Shown in pieces: positions 44,014 through 51,772 of a stretch of 64,000 nt of DNA. This stretch comes from Streptomyces sp. SAI-135 (GTDB lineage Bacteria > Actinomycetota > Actinomycetes > Streptomycetales > Streptomycetaceae), in assembly GCF_029893805.1 (NCBI RefSeq), contig NZ_JARXYP010000002.1, positions 5,084,001-5,148,000 of the forward strand. The letters are read 5' to 3'. The position numbers and the translations under genes are program-made. Position 1 is the first letter of the stretch. The number at the start of each line of letters is the position of its first letter. Below the pieces are notes generated by a model. The model searched no databases and was not told the DNA's origin. It saw nothing but the letters and a program-made list of their open reading frames with translations.

Positions 44014-46065
44014 TCAGGCGGCCGTGAGGACGGGGACGATGCGCCACCGACCGGTGGTGTTCGTCTGCTCCAAGCGGCCCTCGATGGCCGCTTCCTTCAG
44101 CCGTTTGGACACCCAGGAGCGGGAGAGGTGGTGGCGGTCGCACCAGTCCAGGAAGTCCTTCGGGCCCACGATCATCTGTCCGGCTTCCTCGAACTCCTCC
44201 AGGGCTTGGGCGAACAGCTCCCGGGCCTCCTCCGGGGAGGGCTTGCGGCCGGCTTCCTGTCCGAAGATCGGGGCGTCATCGCCCTCCTCCAGCTCGGGCA
44301 GGTCAACCTCGGGGTCGATGTGCTGGTCTTCCGGGTCCACGAGCAGGCCACCGTGGTCCATGTCGTCCTCCTCCGTGACGGCCCGCAGCGCCGTTGCCTG
44401 CTGGTCGGTGCCGGCGTCCGTGCGGCCGGTGTACGCGTTGCCGGCAACGGCGGTGGCGGCGCCGGCGGTGATGGGGTCGGCGGTGGCGCCGTTGCGCTGT
44501 GCCCAGGTGGCCAGCAGCTCCATGACGGGCACGGCCCGCTTGGTGAAGCGGCGGGTGCGGCCTGGGGAGGCGTAGCGGTCCTCGGGGATGCCGGGGGAGA
44601 CGACGTAGCAGTATCCGGGCCGCCGGTTGCCCCACGCCCCCGGGTGCGCGCCCTGTGCCAGTACCTCATCCGGCAGCGCGAATCCCTCATCACGCGCGTC
44701 GCAGCCCAGCGCGATCACGGACGGCAGGGAGGCGCGGGTGGAGGTGGACATCTGGTCGTAGGAGGGACGCTGAAGCGACACGATCAGCGAGACGCCGGCG
44801 GAGCGGGCCTCCTGCGCGATGCCGGTGAACGCGTCGTCCCCGAGGTTGCGCAGGGTGTTGGCGGCCTCCTCGAACCAGGCCACCAGGAACGGCATCCCCG
44901 CGCACCCGCACGCTGTGCCATCGGTGCGGCAGGAGTGCTCCGGGTCGTTTTGCTGCTCGGCAGCCTTGGGCACCCACTGGCGGTAGCCGTGGGCACCCAA
45001 CCAGCGGGTACGGGCCGGGATGACCGCCTCAACGGCCGCCACCATGACTTCCGTCTGGCTGCCGCCTTCGGCGTCCCAGTCCAGACCCGCCCGCAGCGGG
45101 GCGAAGTCCTGAAACGCCTTGGGGTCGGAGAACCACACGATGACGTCCCTGCGGGAGAGGATCTCCGTGAGCAGATTCAGCGCGGCATCGCCCTTTCCGG
45201 AGCCGGACTGGCCGGCGATCAGGCCGTGCGTGGAGTTGCGGCCCGCGTCCGGGTCACCGGGCAGCCACATCACCAGCAGGGAGCCGTCGTCGTACCGTCC
45301 GATGACCAGCGGCTCAGCGATTGAACCCCCGAGATTGGAGGGCCCCTGCCACTCGACGACCTCGGACAGCATGTCCTCGGGCACGATGACCAGCTCGCCG
45401 CGGCGGTTGGAGTCGGGGTTGGGGGTGTAGCGGACCGCGGAGGTCGGCAGGTCCAGGGCGGAGGCGAGGTTGCCCAGCGCTTTGGCCATGTCGTCGTTGG
45501 TCTGCGATCCGGCATCCAGCGCGACGGGGGCGGTGACCCGGTTGGGTTCCACCTTCGCTGCCCCGATCTGCGCCCGCGCGAGTCCGATCTTCTCCAGCAG
45601 GCCCTTGTCGCCCCCGGGGCCGGTGGCGTCGGGGGTGTGGCGCAGGGCCATGCGGATGTTCCAGGACAGCGCCAGGACCGGGCCGCCCATCAGGAACAGG
45701 TCGTCGATCGGGCCGGCGGTCGGTCCGGACAGGCAGGCGGCGGTCACCCAGGCGGAACCGGCGGCCACGGTGATGGCGGAGTGCAGGCGCCGCTGTTCGC
45801 TGGTGCTCTTGCCCATCCACCAGGTTCCGCCGGTCAGCGCGACCGAGGCGAGGGTGAGGCCGACGCCGGCCCACGGGCTGTCGCCCCACTGCCAGTTGCC
45901 CACCGCGCCGACCAGCCCGGTCCCGGTCCAGCCGAGCCACGGCGGCAGATGCGGCTTAGCCCGATTCATCAGGTACGCCCGTACCGTGCCGCCCGAACCC
46001 TCGTTCATGCCGGTGACGGCGAGCGGGTAGCTGCGTCCGTCCTGATCAGTCCACTGTCGAGCCAT
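44014..46065 (-). CDS. FtsK/SpoIIIE-type conjugative DNA translocase (Tra)
   Basis: A 683-residue transfer protein of the TraSA/TraB group, which moves double-stranded DNA between hyphae as a hexameric pump. N-terminal hydrophobic segments (about 38-75 and 90-135) anchor it. The motor has Walker A LIAGQSGSGKGDAALNLLTE (about residues 280-300), Walker B near FLVAWFEEAANTLRNLGDD, and the DPKAFQDF segment typical of this family. The C-terminal 70 residues form a winged helix (DWCDRHHLSRSWVSKRLKEA) that would read the clt repeats. The start is ATG 46065 after AAGGAGGGTT. Confidence 0.93.
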   Translation of the reverse strand: MARQWTDQDGRSYPLAVTGMNEGSGGTVRAYLMNRAKPHLPPWLGWTGTGLVGAVGNWQWGDSPWAGVGLTLASVALTGGTWWMGKSTSEQRRLHSAITVAAGSAWVTAACLSGPTAGPIDDLFLMGGPVLALSWNIRMALRHTPDATGPGGDKGLLEKIGLARAQIGAAKVEPNRVTAPVALDAGSQTNDDMAKALGNLASALDLPTSAVRYTPNPDSNRRGELVIVPEDMLSEVVEWQGPSNLGGSIAEPLVIGRYDDGSLLVMWLPGDPDAGRNSTHGLIAGQSGSGKGDAALNLLTEILSRRDVIVWFSDPKAFQDFAPLRAGLDWDAEGGSQTEVMVAAVEAVIPARTRWLGAHGYRQWVPKAAEQQNDPEHSCRTDGTACGCAGMPFLVAWFEEAANTLRNLGDDAFTGIAQEARSAGVSLIVSLQRPSYDQMSTSTRASLPSVIALGCDARDEGFALPDEVLAQGAHPGAWGNRRPGYCYVVSPGIPEDRYASPGRTRRFTKRAVPVMELLATWAQRNGATADPITAGAATAVAGNAYTGRTDAGTDQQATALRAVTEEDDMDHGGLLVDPEDQHIDPEVDLPELEEGDDAPIFGQEAGRKPSPEEARELFAQALEEFEEAGQMIVGPKDFLDWCDRHHLSRSWVSKRLKEAAIEGRLEQTNTTGRWRIVPVLTAA

Positions 46066-46078
46066 GGCCCAACCCTCC

Positions 46079-46678
46079 TTACTGCTGAGCCCAGTTCATG
46101 ACCGGCTGTTGCGGCTTGCGGGCGCGGTGACGCACCCGGTTGATCTCTTCCTCGAACTCCTGCTGAAAGGTCGCGTAGCAGGCCGCGGCGTTCTTCGCGG
46201 CATCCCGCAGGGCATCCGCGGAGCGCTGCATCTTGCGGGAGACCTTCCGAGCCCGCACCCGGGAGCCGAACGTCCGCCCCTCCGGGTCCGGGACCGCGGT
46301 CAGCACGCCCTTGAGGATTTCGGCACCCATGGCGACCTCAATCGAGAGCGTCACGGCCGCGGCCCGCAGGGTGTTGCAGTAGTTCCGCACCTGCGCCGGG
46401 GAACCGAATTCCGGGGCAGGCAGGAGGGATTCGGCGTGAGAGCGGCGACCCCCGGCGCGGCCCGCGGTCTTGTTGTTGTTGACGGTGACGTTGATCGGGG
46501 GGACGAAGGAGCCGCCCATCGCGCCGATGAATCCGCCGGCGGCGGCGCCCGCGTTGGCGAACTTGGCGCCCTTGTTCTGCGGGTTCGCACCGCGCCGGGC
46601 GTTGGTGAAGGGCTGGCTCGCCTGTCGCCGGGCGAAGTCATCGACCTGGCGGGCGGAGGCGTTGCGATTAGCTGCCAT
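46079..46678 (-). CDS. Conserved AICE transfer-region protein, unknown
   Basis: A 199-residue protein with a Gln/Asn/Ala-rich N-terminus, a short Gly/Ala hydrophobic stretch (about 48-62), the segment PPINVTVNNNKTAGRAGGRR and a basic helical C-terminal half (about 95-195, possible coiled coil). I do not recognise a family. It sits 13 bp upstream of tra in the same operon, with GAGGAG before the ATG, so a role in assembling or guiding Tra is the simplest guess. Confidence 0.65.
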   Translation of the reverse strand: MAANRNASARQVDDFARRQASQPFTNARRGANPQNKGAKFANAGAAAGGFIGAMGGSFVPPINVTVNNNKTAGRAGGRRSHAESLLPAPEFGSPAQVRNYCNTLRAAAVTLSIEVAMGAEILKGVLTAVPDPEGRTFGSRVRARKVSRKMQRSADALRDAAKNAAACYATFQQEFEEEINRVRHRARKPQQPVMNWAQQ

Positions 46679-46694
46679 CGGGCAGTCTCCTCAG

Positions 46695-47180
46695 CTAGTG
46701 GGTGCGGCGGACGATGAGCCAGGCGGACTGCGCCACGATCAGGGCGATCAGCCAGATCAGCCCGAGCGGGCCGGCCCACGGGCCGAAGGCTGCGGCCAGC
46801 GCCGCCCACGCCCCGATCAGGGTGGCGAGCGCGCTCAGGGCGATGCGCCACGCGAGCGTGGAACCGTAGCCGGGGCGCCGGCGCTGCAAGACGGCGAACC
46901 ACACCGCCGGCGCGACGGCGAGCGGGGCGAGCACCAGAGCCGACCACCAGCCCAGCACGTGCAGGAGCGCGGTCACGACCAGCGCGAGCAGCGCGAGGGC
47001 GGTGGGGGCGAGCGCGGCGCGGAAGGTCCACAGCAGCCGCCCGAGGAACCCGAACGCCTCGCGGGTCAGCGAGGGCCGGTCGGGGACGACGATCAGGAAC
47101 GGTTGCGAGCGGCGCCCACGCTGGTGCGGGATACGGACGGTGTGGACACCCGCGGCGCGGGTGCGGGTACGGCTGGACAC
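46695..47180 (-). CDS. Four-helix membrane protein of the transfer operon
   Basis: A 161-residue protein with a basic N-terminus and four predicted membrane helices (about 50-70, 72-95, 108-128 and 132-155) as two hairpins. No family is recognised; Spd-type or mating-pore accessory protein is plausible. The GTG start at 47180 and its GGGAG site lie within a 27-bp segment that is copied exactly at the start of the ParB-like gene. Confidence 0.65.
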   Translation of the reverse strand: MSSRTRTRAAGVHTVRIPHQRGRRSQPFLIVVPDRPSLTREAFGFLGRLLWTFRAALAPTALALLALVVTALLHVLGWWSALVLAPLAVAPAVWFAVLQRRRPGYGSTLAWRIALSALATLIGAWAALAAAFGPWAGPLGLIWLIALIVAQSAWLIVRRTH

Positions 47181-47197
47181 AGCGAAACTCCCAGGTT
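47171..47197 (-). repeat. 27-bp duplicated initiation segment, copy 1
   Basis: GGCTGGACACAGCGAAACTC plus CCAGGTT is identical to 47636-47662. Read leftwards it supplies the GGGAG ribosome site, the GTG start and the first codons (Met-Ser-Ser) of two different genes. Confidence 0.9.
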
Positions 47198-47240
47198 GGA
47201 GGGGTGGTCGAAGGTGCTGTGCGATGCGCGAAGCGCCGGC

Positions 47241-47645
47241 TCACAGAAGCGCGGAGGGTGCGCCGCTGTTCAGGGCGAGCAGGTCGTAGGGGAAGGGCTC
47301 GCGTTCCATCCGGACGCCGGATGCCTTGATCCAGTACCAGTGGAACGGGAACCAGGCCACGTGCAGCTCGAGTAGGGCCACGGCCCGGTGGTGCCCGTCG
47401 CACACGTACACGTCCGGGTACCGGTCACTGACCCCCAAGATGATCGGCGTCAGCAGGCCGTGCTCGGGGATGGACGCCTTGAGCTCTTCCACCTTGGCCC
47501 GGTCCTTGCCGGGCCGGGCGAACTGCCGGCGCGCATGGCTCCATCGGTGGAAGTCGGTGGGGCGTATCTGCCGGTCGTTGAGGAATGCGGTCCTCATCCG
47601 CCCGCGGTACTTCCCGCCGGCCCGACTCACAGCGAGGCTGGACAC
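47241..47645 (-). CDS. ParB/Srx-fold protein (IbrB-like)
   Basis: A 134-residue protein with a ParB N-terminal-like domain: VEELKASIPEHGLLTPIILG and YVCDGHHRAVALLEL match the nucleotide-binding boxes (the DGxHR type seen in ParB/Srx CTPase or nuclease folds). It lacks the DNA-binding domain of partition ParB, so partitioning is unlikely. It lies 28 bp downstream of the PAPS-reductase-like gene. PAPS-reductase plus ParB/Srx pairs are known as IbrA/IbrB and in phages. The GTG start at 47645 uses the duplicated 27-bp leader. Confidence 0.72.
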   Translation of the reverse strand: MSSLAVSRAGGKYRGRMRTAFLNDRQIRPTDFHRWSHARRQFARPGKDRAKVEELKASIPEHGLLTPIILGVSDRYPDVYVCDGHHRAVALLELHVAWFPFHWYWIKASGVRMEREPFPYDLLALNSGAPSALL

Positions 47646-47662
47646 AGCGAAACTCCCAGGTT
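47636..47662 (-). repeat. 27-bp duplicated initiation segment, copy 2
   Basis: An exact copy of 47171-47197, providing the ribosome site and GTG of the ParB-like gene. Confidence 0.9.
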
Positions 47663-47673
47663 AGACGGGGTGT

Positions 47674-48756
47674 TCAGGCGGCGCGCTGTTCGTCGGTGCG
47701 GGTGAAGGTGTCGAACTGGCTGGGGGTGATCAGGCCGGACTCGCGCCATTCGGCGAGCAGATCGGCTTGCCCCTCGATGACCTCGCACTTGCCGCACAAC
47801 CGCCCGGCCGGGCGACGGGTGCGCTTGCCGGGCGGTCGCTGGCCCCACTTGCACGCGGTCAGGCCCGCGGCTTCGGCCTCGCGCTGCAACTCCCGCAGGG
47901 GCTTGGTGGCGTGGGGGTAGAAGAACTCGATCTCTTCGAGCTCATTGGGCTTGGCGAACGCGCCGCATAGGCACTCCCCGGACATGTGCAGGTGCACGGT
48001 GACCTCGTTGAGCGGAAGGGCGTTCGGGGTGCACAGCATGTGGTCGGTGTGCTGGTGGGGGAGGGTGCAGCGGTGGCGATCGCGGTATTCGCGCATGTGG
48101 GCGTTGGTCCAGTGCACGATCGGGGAGACCCAGAGCAGGGCGCCCTCGCGGTCGACCTCTTCTGCGTTGCGAAAGCGCCGGTCGGTCTCGGCCCAGCGCA
48201 TGCCACCGAGGTAGACGACGTTGCGGGTACGCCCGTGGCGGCCGATGATCTGCCCCCGCAGGCGCTGTAACGGCTCGTCTTTGAGCCTGCGGTACATCAC
48301 TGAGTGTCCAGCCGGGCCGGGGAAGCCCTTCCACACCTGGCGGCCGATGTTCTTACCGCGAGTGGACAGGACCTTGCCAAGCACGAGATCCCGGTAGGAG
48401 TTCCTCGGGTGCAGTTCGTGCAGGGGCAGACCCCAGGCGGCAACCACGTCACGCACGTGCTGGGTGGTCTCGGGGATACCGGTCCCGGTGTTGACGTGCG
48501 CGATCGCATCCACACGATGCCGGAAGAGGTGATTGACCACCACGGAGTCGTTGCCGCCGGAGAACAGCCCGATCGTGGTCACGACCGGGAAGGCGGCCAG
48601 GACGCGATCGAGGATGCCGAAGGAGCGGGCGATCGCCTCATCCAAGGTCAAAGCCTCCAGCTCAGCCTCCGCCTTCGGTGGCCGGCCGGTGATGCGGTCG
48701 GCCATGCCGGGGAACATGTCCCCCACCGGCTGTCGCCGCTTATTGCGGGAGGTCAT
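47674..48756 (-). CDS. PAPS-reductase-family protein (IbrA/DndC-like PP-loop ATPase)
   Basis: A 360-residue PP-loop protein. The pyrophosphate-binding motif is TTIGLFSGGNDSVVVNHLF (about residues 60-78), and GKVLSTRGKNIGRQVWKGFP plus MYRRLKDEPLQRL follow the PAPS-reductase pattern. The C-terminal third holds Cys pairs (HMSGECLCGAF and RLCGKCEVIEG) that could bind a metal or Fe-S cluster. Relatives include sulfate-assimilation reductases, DndC of DNA phosphorothioation and IbrA. No sulfur-assimilation genes are near, so DNA or nucleotide chemistry is more likely. It starts at ATGA overlapping the DUF2637-like stop. Confidence 0.75.
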   Translation of the reverse strand: MTSRNKRRQPVGDMFPGMADRITGRPPKAEAELEALTLDEAIARSFGILDRVLAAFPVVTTIGLFSGGNDSVVVNHLFRHRVDAIAHVNTGTGIPETTQHVRDVVAAWGLPLHELHPRNSYRDLVLGKVLSTRGKNIGRQVWKGFPGPAGHSVMYRRLKDEPLQRLRGQIIGRHGRTRNVVYLGGMRWAETDRRFRNAEEVDREGALLWVSPIVHWTNAHMREYRDRHRCTLPHQHTDHMLCTPNALPLNEVTVHLHMSGECLCGAFAKPNELEEIEFFYPHATKPLRELQREAEAAGLTACKWGQRPPGKRTRRPAGRLCGKCEVIEGQADLLAEWRESGLITPSQFDTFTRTDEQRAA

Positions 48757-49766
48757 GCCGCCACCTCAACCGGCTCGTGGTCCCGGGCGGGGTGGCCGGC
48801 GTCGCGGAACTCCTGGTAGCGGGTGGACACCCATCCCACGGACCAGCCGCACAGCTCGGCAGCGGACCGCACCGAAAGCTCAGCTTCGAACGCGGCCTGC
48901 ACCATCGCCCGCGCCTGCTCCTCGGGGAGCTTCTCCACAGCGGGCCCGGCGGCCAGCAGGGCGGCGCGTTCACGCTCGGCACGGGCCTGACGATCCGCCC
49001 GTTCACGGCGTTCACGCTCCGTCCGCGCGGCCCGCTCCCGCTCGGCACGCTCAGCGGCCTCCCGTTCACGGCGTTCACGATCCCGGGCCTGCTGTTCACG
49101 CTCGCGCTCAGCGCGTTCACGAGCCTCCCGCTCAGCCTGCTCGCGGGCCGCGGCCTGCGCGCGTTCCTCGCGGCGGGCCCGTTCCTCGCGCTCAGCTTGC
49201 TCGCGGATCAGGCGGGCTTCGTGTTCACGCTGTTCACGCGCCAACATGGCCGCGTGCTCGCGCTCCTCACGGGCCAACCGCGCGGCCGTCTCCCGCCGCT
49301 CAGCAATCGCCCGCTCGCGGGCCTCACGCTGCGCCTGCTGCCGCGCCTCAAGGTCGGTCATGGCGGCGGCGATCGCGCGCCGGTAGGCGAGCCCTGTCTC
49401 CGCTGTGACGATGAGCAGGAGCGGGGCGACCGCGTGCACGGCCACGCCGACCAGGTCGTTGTGCAGCGCGGAGTCGGCGACGTTGAGGGCGAGGGTCATG
49501 CAGCCGGTCATCCAGCGCAGCACGATCGGCCACTTACCGCCGTGTCCTCCGAGCCGGGCCAGCACCGCATCAAGGCGGACCACGATGACCACCGCGGCAT
49601 CCACCACCAGCGGCAGGATCGGCGCGGTCCACTTCCACTTGTCGGGGGTGTGGGCGGCGGCGAGGGGGGTGACGGTGAGGATCGAATACAGCATCGCGCC
49701 CGCCACGATCAGCCACGTGCCGATGGACAGGGCCCGTTCGGCTGAACGGATCTGAACAGCGTTCAC
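48753..49766 (-). CDS. DUF2637-like membrane protein with long charged coiled coil and HTH
   Basis: A 337-residue protein. Four hydrophobic helices fill the first 130 residues; then about 140 residues of almost uninterrupted Arg/Glu/Ala heptads (from AAMTDLEARQQAQREARERA) form a long coiled coil; the C-terminus has a helix-turn-helix-like segment, SVRSAAELCGWSVGWVSTRY. This matches DUF2637 proteins of actinobacterial mobile elements. It could link DNA to the membrane during transfer. GTG 49766 overlaps the upstream stop (GTGA), and its stop overlaps the next ATG. Confidence 0.78.
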   Translation of the reverse strand: MNAVQIRSAERALSIGTWLIVAGAMLYSILTVTPLAAAHTPDKWKWTAPILPLVVDAAVVIVVRLDAVLARLGGHGGKWPIVLRWMTGCMTLALNVADSALHNDLVGVAVHAVAPLLLIVTAETGLAYRRAIAAAMTDLEARQQAQREARERAIAERRETAARLAREEREHAAMLAREQREHEARLIREQAEREERARREERAQAAAREQAEREARERAEREREQQARDRERREREAAERAERERAARTERERRERADRQARAERERAALLAAGPAVEKLPEEQARAMVQAAFEAELSVRSAAELCGWSVGWVSTRYQEFRDAGHPARDHEPVEVAA

Positions 49767-50026
49767 GCCCCGACCCCCGAGGCGGTGACCGTGTGGTTGA
49801 TCAGCTCCACTCGCGCGGCCAGCGCCCGCCGGCGGGCCCGGCGGATACGCCGCTCGTCCAGATCGGTCGGCGTGCGGTCGAGCGTGGCGATGTGCGCGTC
49901 GAGCAGGTCGATGTCCGCGAGGATGACGGGCATCTCGCGGTCGATCGCGTCCAGCTCCGCATCCGTCGGCTCCATGAAGTCGGCGAACGCGGTAACAGCT
50001 CCCTGAACAGTGACGATGTGGTCCAT
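49763..50026 (-). CDS. Small acidic helical protein, DUF6284-like, first gene of transfer operon
   Basis: An 87-residue protein: an acidic first half (EPTDAELDAIDREMPVILAD) and a basic second half (RRIRRARRRALAARVEL), probably a helical hairpin. I recall this as DUF6284 from AICEs; no function is known. ATG 50026 follows GGAGGACC. As the first gene of the leftward transfer operon it lies just behind a structured leader. Confidence 0.65.
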   Translation of the reverse strand: MDHIVTVQGAVTAFADFMEPTDAELDAIDREMPVILADIDLLDAHIATLDRTPTDLDERRIRRARRRALAARVELINHTVTASGVGA

Positions 50027-50064
50027 TGGGTCGTGGTCCTCCCAGAAGGTGAACGGCCCGAACA

Positions 50065-50260
50065 GCGGCCCCGGTGTTCCAGCACCGGGGCCGCGCGCCG
50101 TTGGAGTCGGTAGATCCGGCTCCCCTCAGCGCCGCTCGTACGAGACGAGCGGCGGAGGCAACCGGCCGCAGCCGAGCTGCGGAAAGGTCGGATTGCGCTC
50201 TACCGCGCACAGGACAGAACCCATGCGCGCCCGCCCTCTTGCTTCGGAGGTGGGGCGGGC
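50065..50260 (-). other. Structured leader: four hairpins upstream of transfer operon
   Basis: Successive perfect stems are GCGGCCCCGGTG/CACCGGGGCCGC (50065-50094), GCCGCTCGT/ACGAGCGGC (50131-50153), CCGCAGC/GCTGCGG (50166-50182) and GCCCGCC/GGCGGGC (50229-50260). All lie between the palindromic operator and the first ribosome site of the leftward operon, with no ORF. The first is terminator-strength, so attenuation, an antisense or small RNA, or a single-strand structure used in transfer are options. Confidence 0.65.
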
Positions 50261-50343
50261 TTCCCTCAGCACTCTGTTGAGTTTTCAACCAACGTGCGCT
50301 CACTTCGTACTCACTCCTTGCAGAGCTTTCCTCCGGCCGCTGT

Positions 50344-50374
50344 CATGCAGTACCTGTTTTACAGGTACTGCATG
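50344..50374. promoter_or_regulatory. 31-bp palindromic operator between divergent AICE operons
   Basis: Perfect 14-bp arms CATGCAGTACCTGT (50344-50357) and ACAGGTACTGCATG (50361-50374) are separated by TTT. The site sits in the 513-bp gap between the leftward transfer operon and the rightward XRE-Nudix operon. Its GT...AC symmetry suits a GntR-type dimer such as the KorSA-like protein of this element, or the XRE regulator itself. Confidence 0.8.
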
Positions 50375-50539
50375 GGGTTCCGTCAAGGGTGCTGACCGAA
50401 CGTCATGTGTTTCGCTAGTACTTCTTGGCGCACAATCAGATTCGCCCCAGGTCAGGGGAGTTGGTCACCCCGCCCGTGGACAGCGCTGAATCATCTAGCT
50501 ACCGTCAAGAAGTCCCTAGAAGTCCGTGCGGGAGTGACG

Positions 50540-51295
50540 ATGTCCAACGAACGGTTAAGGTCTGCTCTGTTGGCACGCGGCATGACGATCCAGGATCTTG
50601 CGGAGCAGATCGGCGTGATCCCTAAGACCGTCGAGCGCTGGGTCACCCAGGGGAAGGTGCCGTACCGGCGCCACCAGTACGCAACAGCAGCAGCACTCGG
50701 TGTTGACGTGACGATGCTGTGGGACGACCCCCGGACGCAGGAGTCCGCCGCCGACCTGAGCAAAGCGGAGATCGTGACGGTCTACCCGCATCGCCACGTT
50801 GTACCGACGGACTTGTGGCGGGAGATGTGCGAGCGTGCCAAGGAGTGCATCGACATCCTGGTCTACGCAGGCATCGGCCTTGCAGAAGACCCACGCTTCC
50901 TCTCGGTCCTCGAAGCGAAATCGAAGAGCGTCGCGATTCGCGTCCTGATGGGCGACCCCGCGTGTGAGGCCGTCATCCAGCGCGGCATTGACGAAGGCCA
51001 CCGCATCATGGACGGCAAGATCCGCAACGCCCTGGTCAACTACAGCCCTCTGTTCATCAGCCACCCCGATATCGCGTTCCGCCTGCACGACACCGTGCTC
51101 TACAACTCGATCTACCGTGTGGATGACGAGATGCTCGTCAACACGCATGTGTACGGCATCGGTGCCTACATGGCGCCGGTCCTACACCTACGGCGGCTCC
51201 CCGGTGCCGGGCTCTTCGACACCTTCGCCAATAGCGTGCAGCAGACCTGGGAAGGCGCAAGGCCAGTGACCGAACACGACATCACGGGAGCATGA
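50540..51295 (+). CDS. XRE-family regulator with large C-terminal ligand/PLD-like domain
   Basis: A 251-residue protein. Residues 5-60 form a Cro/CI helix-turn-helix (GMTIQDLAEQIGVIPKTVERWV). Residues about 85-245 are a separate domain (CIDILVYAGIGLAEDPRFLS, IRVLMGDPACEAVIQRG, HDTVLYNSIYRVDDEMLVNT) reminiscent of PLD-fold or DUF5919 sensor domains; catalytic HxK motifs are not obvious. Codon 6 (50555-50557) is the rare TTA, making translation depend on the bldA tRNA and hence on development. The start is ATG 50540 with GGGAG. The Nudix gene follows 3 bp later. Confidence 0.75.
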   Translation: MSNERLRSALLARGMTIQDLAEQIGVIPKTVERWVTQGKVPYRRHQYATAAALGVDVTMLWDDPRTQESAADLSKAEIVTVYPHRHVVPTDLWREMCERAKECIDILVYAGIGLAEDPRFLSVLEAKSKSVAIRVLMGDPACEAVIQRGIDEGHRIMDGKIRNALVNYSPLFISHPDIAFRLHDTVLYNSIYRVDDEMLVNTHVYGIGAYMAPVLHLRRLPGAGLFDTFANSVQQTWEGARPVTEHDITGA

Positions 51296-51298
51296 GTC

Positions 51299-51772
51299 AT
51301 GGGACGCATCGACTACCTTCACGACCCCGACGCCCCGCCGGCCAACTCGGTGGTGCCCTCCGTCGTGGCGTTCGTGCAGAACGATGCGGGACAGGTGCTG
51401 ATGATCCAGAGGTCGGACAATGGCCGTTGGGCTCTGCCCGGCGGCGGGCACGACGTCGGTGAGTCCATCAGTGACACCGTGGTCCGCGAGGTCTGGGAAG
51501 AGACGGGCGTCAAGGCCGAAGTCGTAGACATGTCCGGCATCTACACTGACCCGGGTCACGTGATGCAGTACGACGATGGCGAGGTACGCCAGCAGTTCAG
51601 CATTTGCTTCCGCGCGCGGCCGGTCGGCGGTGAACTCCGTACGAGTAATGAGACGACTCAGGTCCGCTGGGTCGACCCGGCGGACCTGAAGGCGTTGGAC
51701 GTGCACCCCACGATGCGGCTCCGGATCGAGCACGCGATGGACCAGGTGCGGACGGCGCCCTACATCGGCTGA
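51299..51772 (+). CDS. Nudix hydrolase (Pif-like)
   Basis: A 157-residue Nudix protein with a complete box: GGGHDVGESISDTVVREVWE followed by ETGV (about residues 45-68), all catalytic Glu present. It hydrolyses nucleoside-diphosphate-linked substrates; the real substrate is unknown. pSAM2 encodes a Nudix protein, Pif, that blocks redundant transfer between cells already carrying the element, and the matching position in an AICE regulatory module suggests the same role. It is co-transcribed with the XRE regulator. Its last 13 bp overlap the converging HD gene. Confidence 0.9.
   Translation: MGRIDYLHDPDAPPANSVVPSVVAFVQNDAGQVLMIQRSDNGRWALPGGGHDVGESISDTVVREVWEETGVKAEVVDMSGIYTDPGHVMQYDDGEVRQQFSICFRARPVGGELRTSNETTQVRWVDPADLKALDVHPTMRLRIEHAMDQVRTAPYIG

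Noticed and set aside
47241..47645. Plasmid partition ParB
   Set aside because: Only the ParB/Srx-like N-domain is present; no HTH or dimer domain and no ParA gene in the element.
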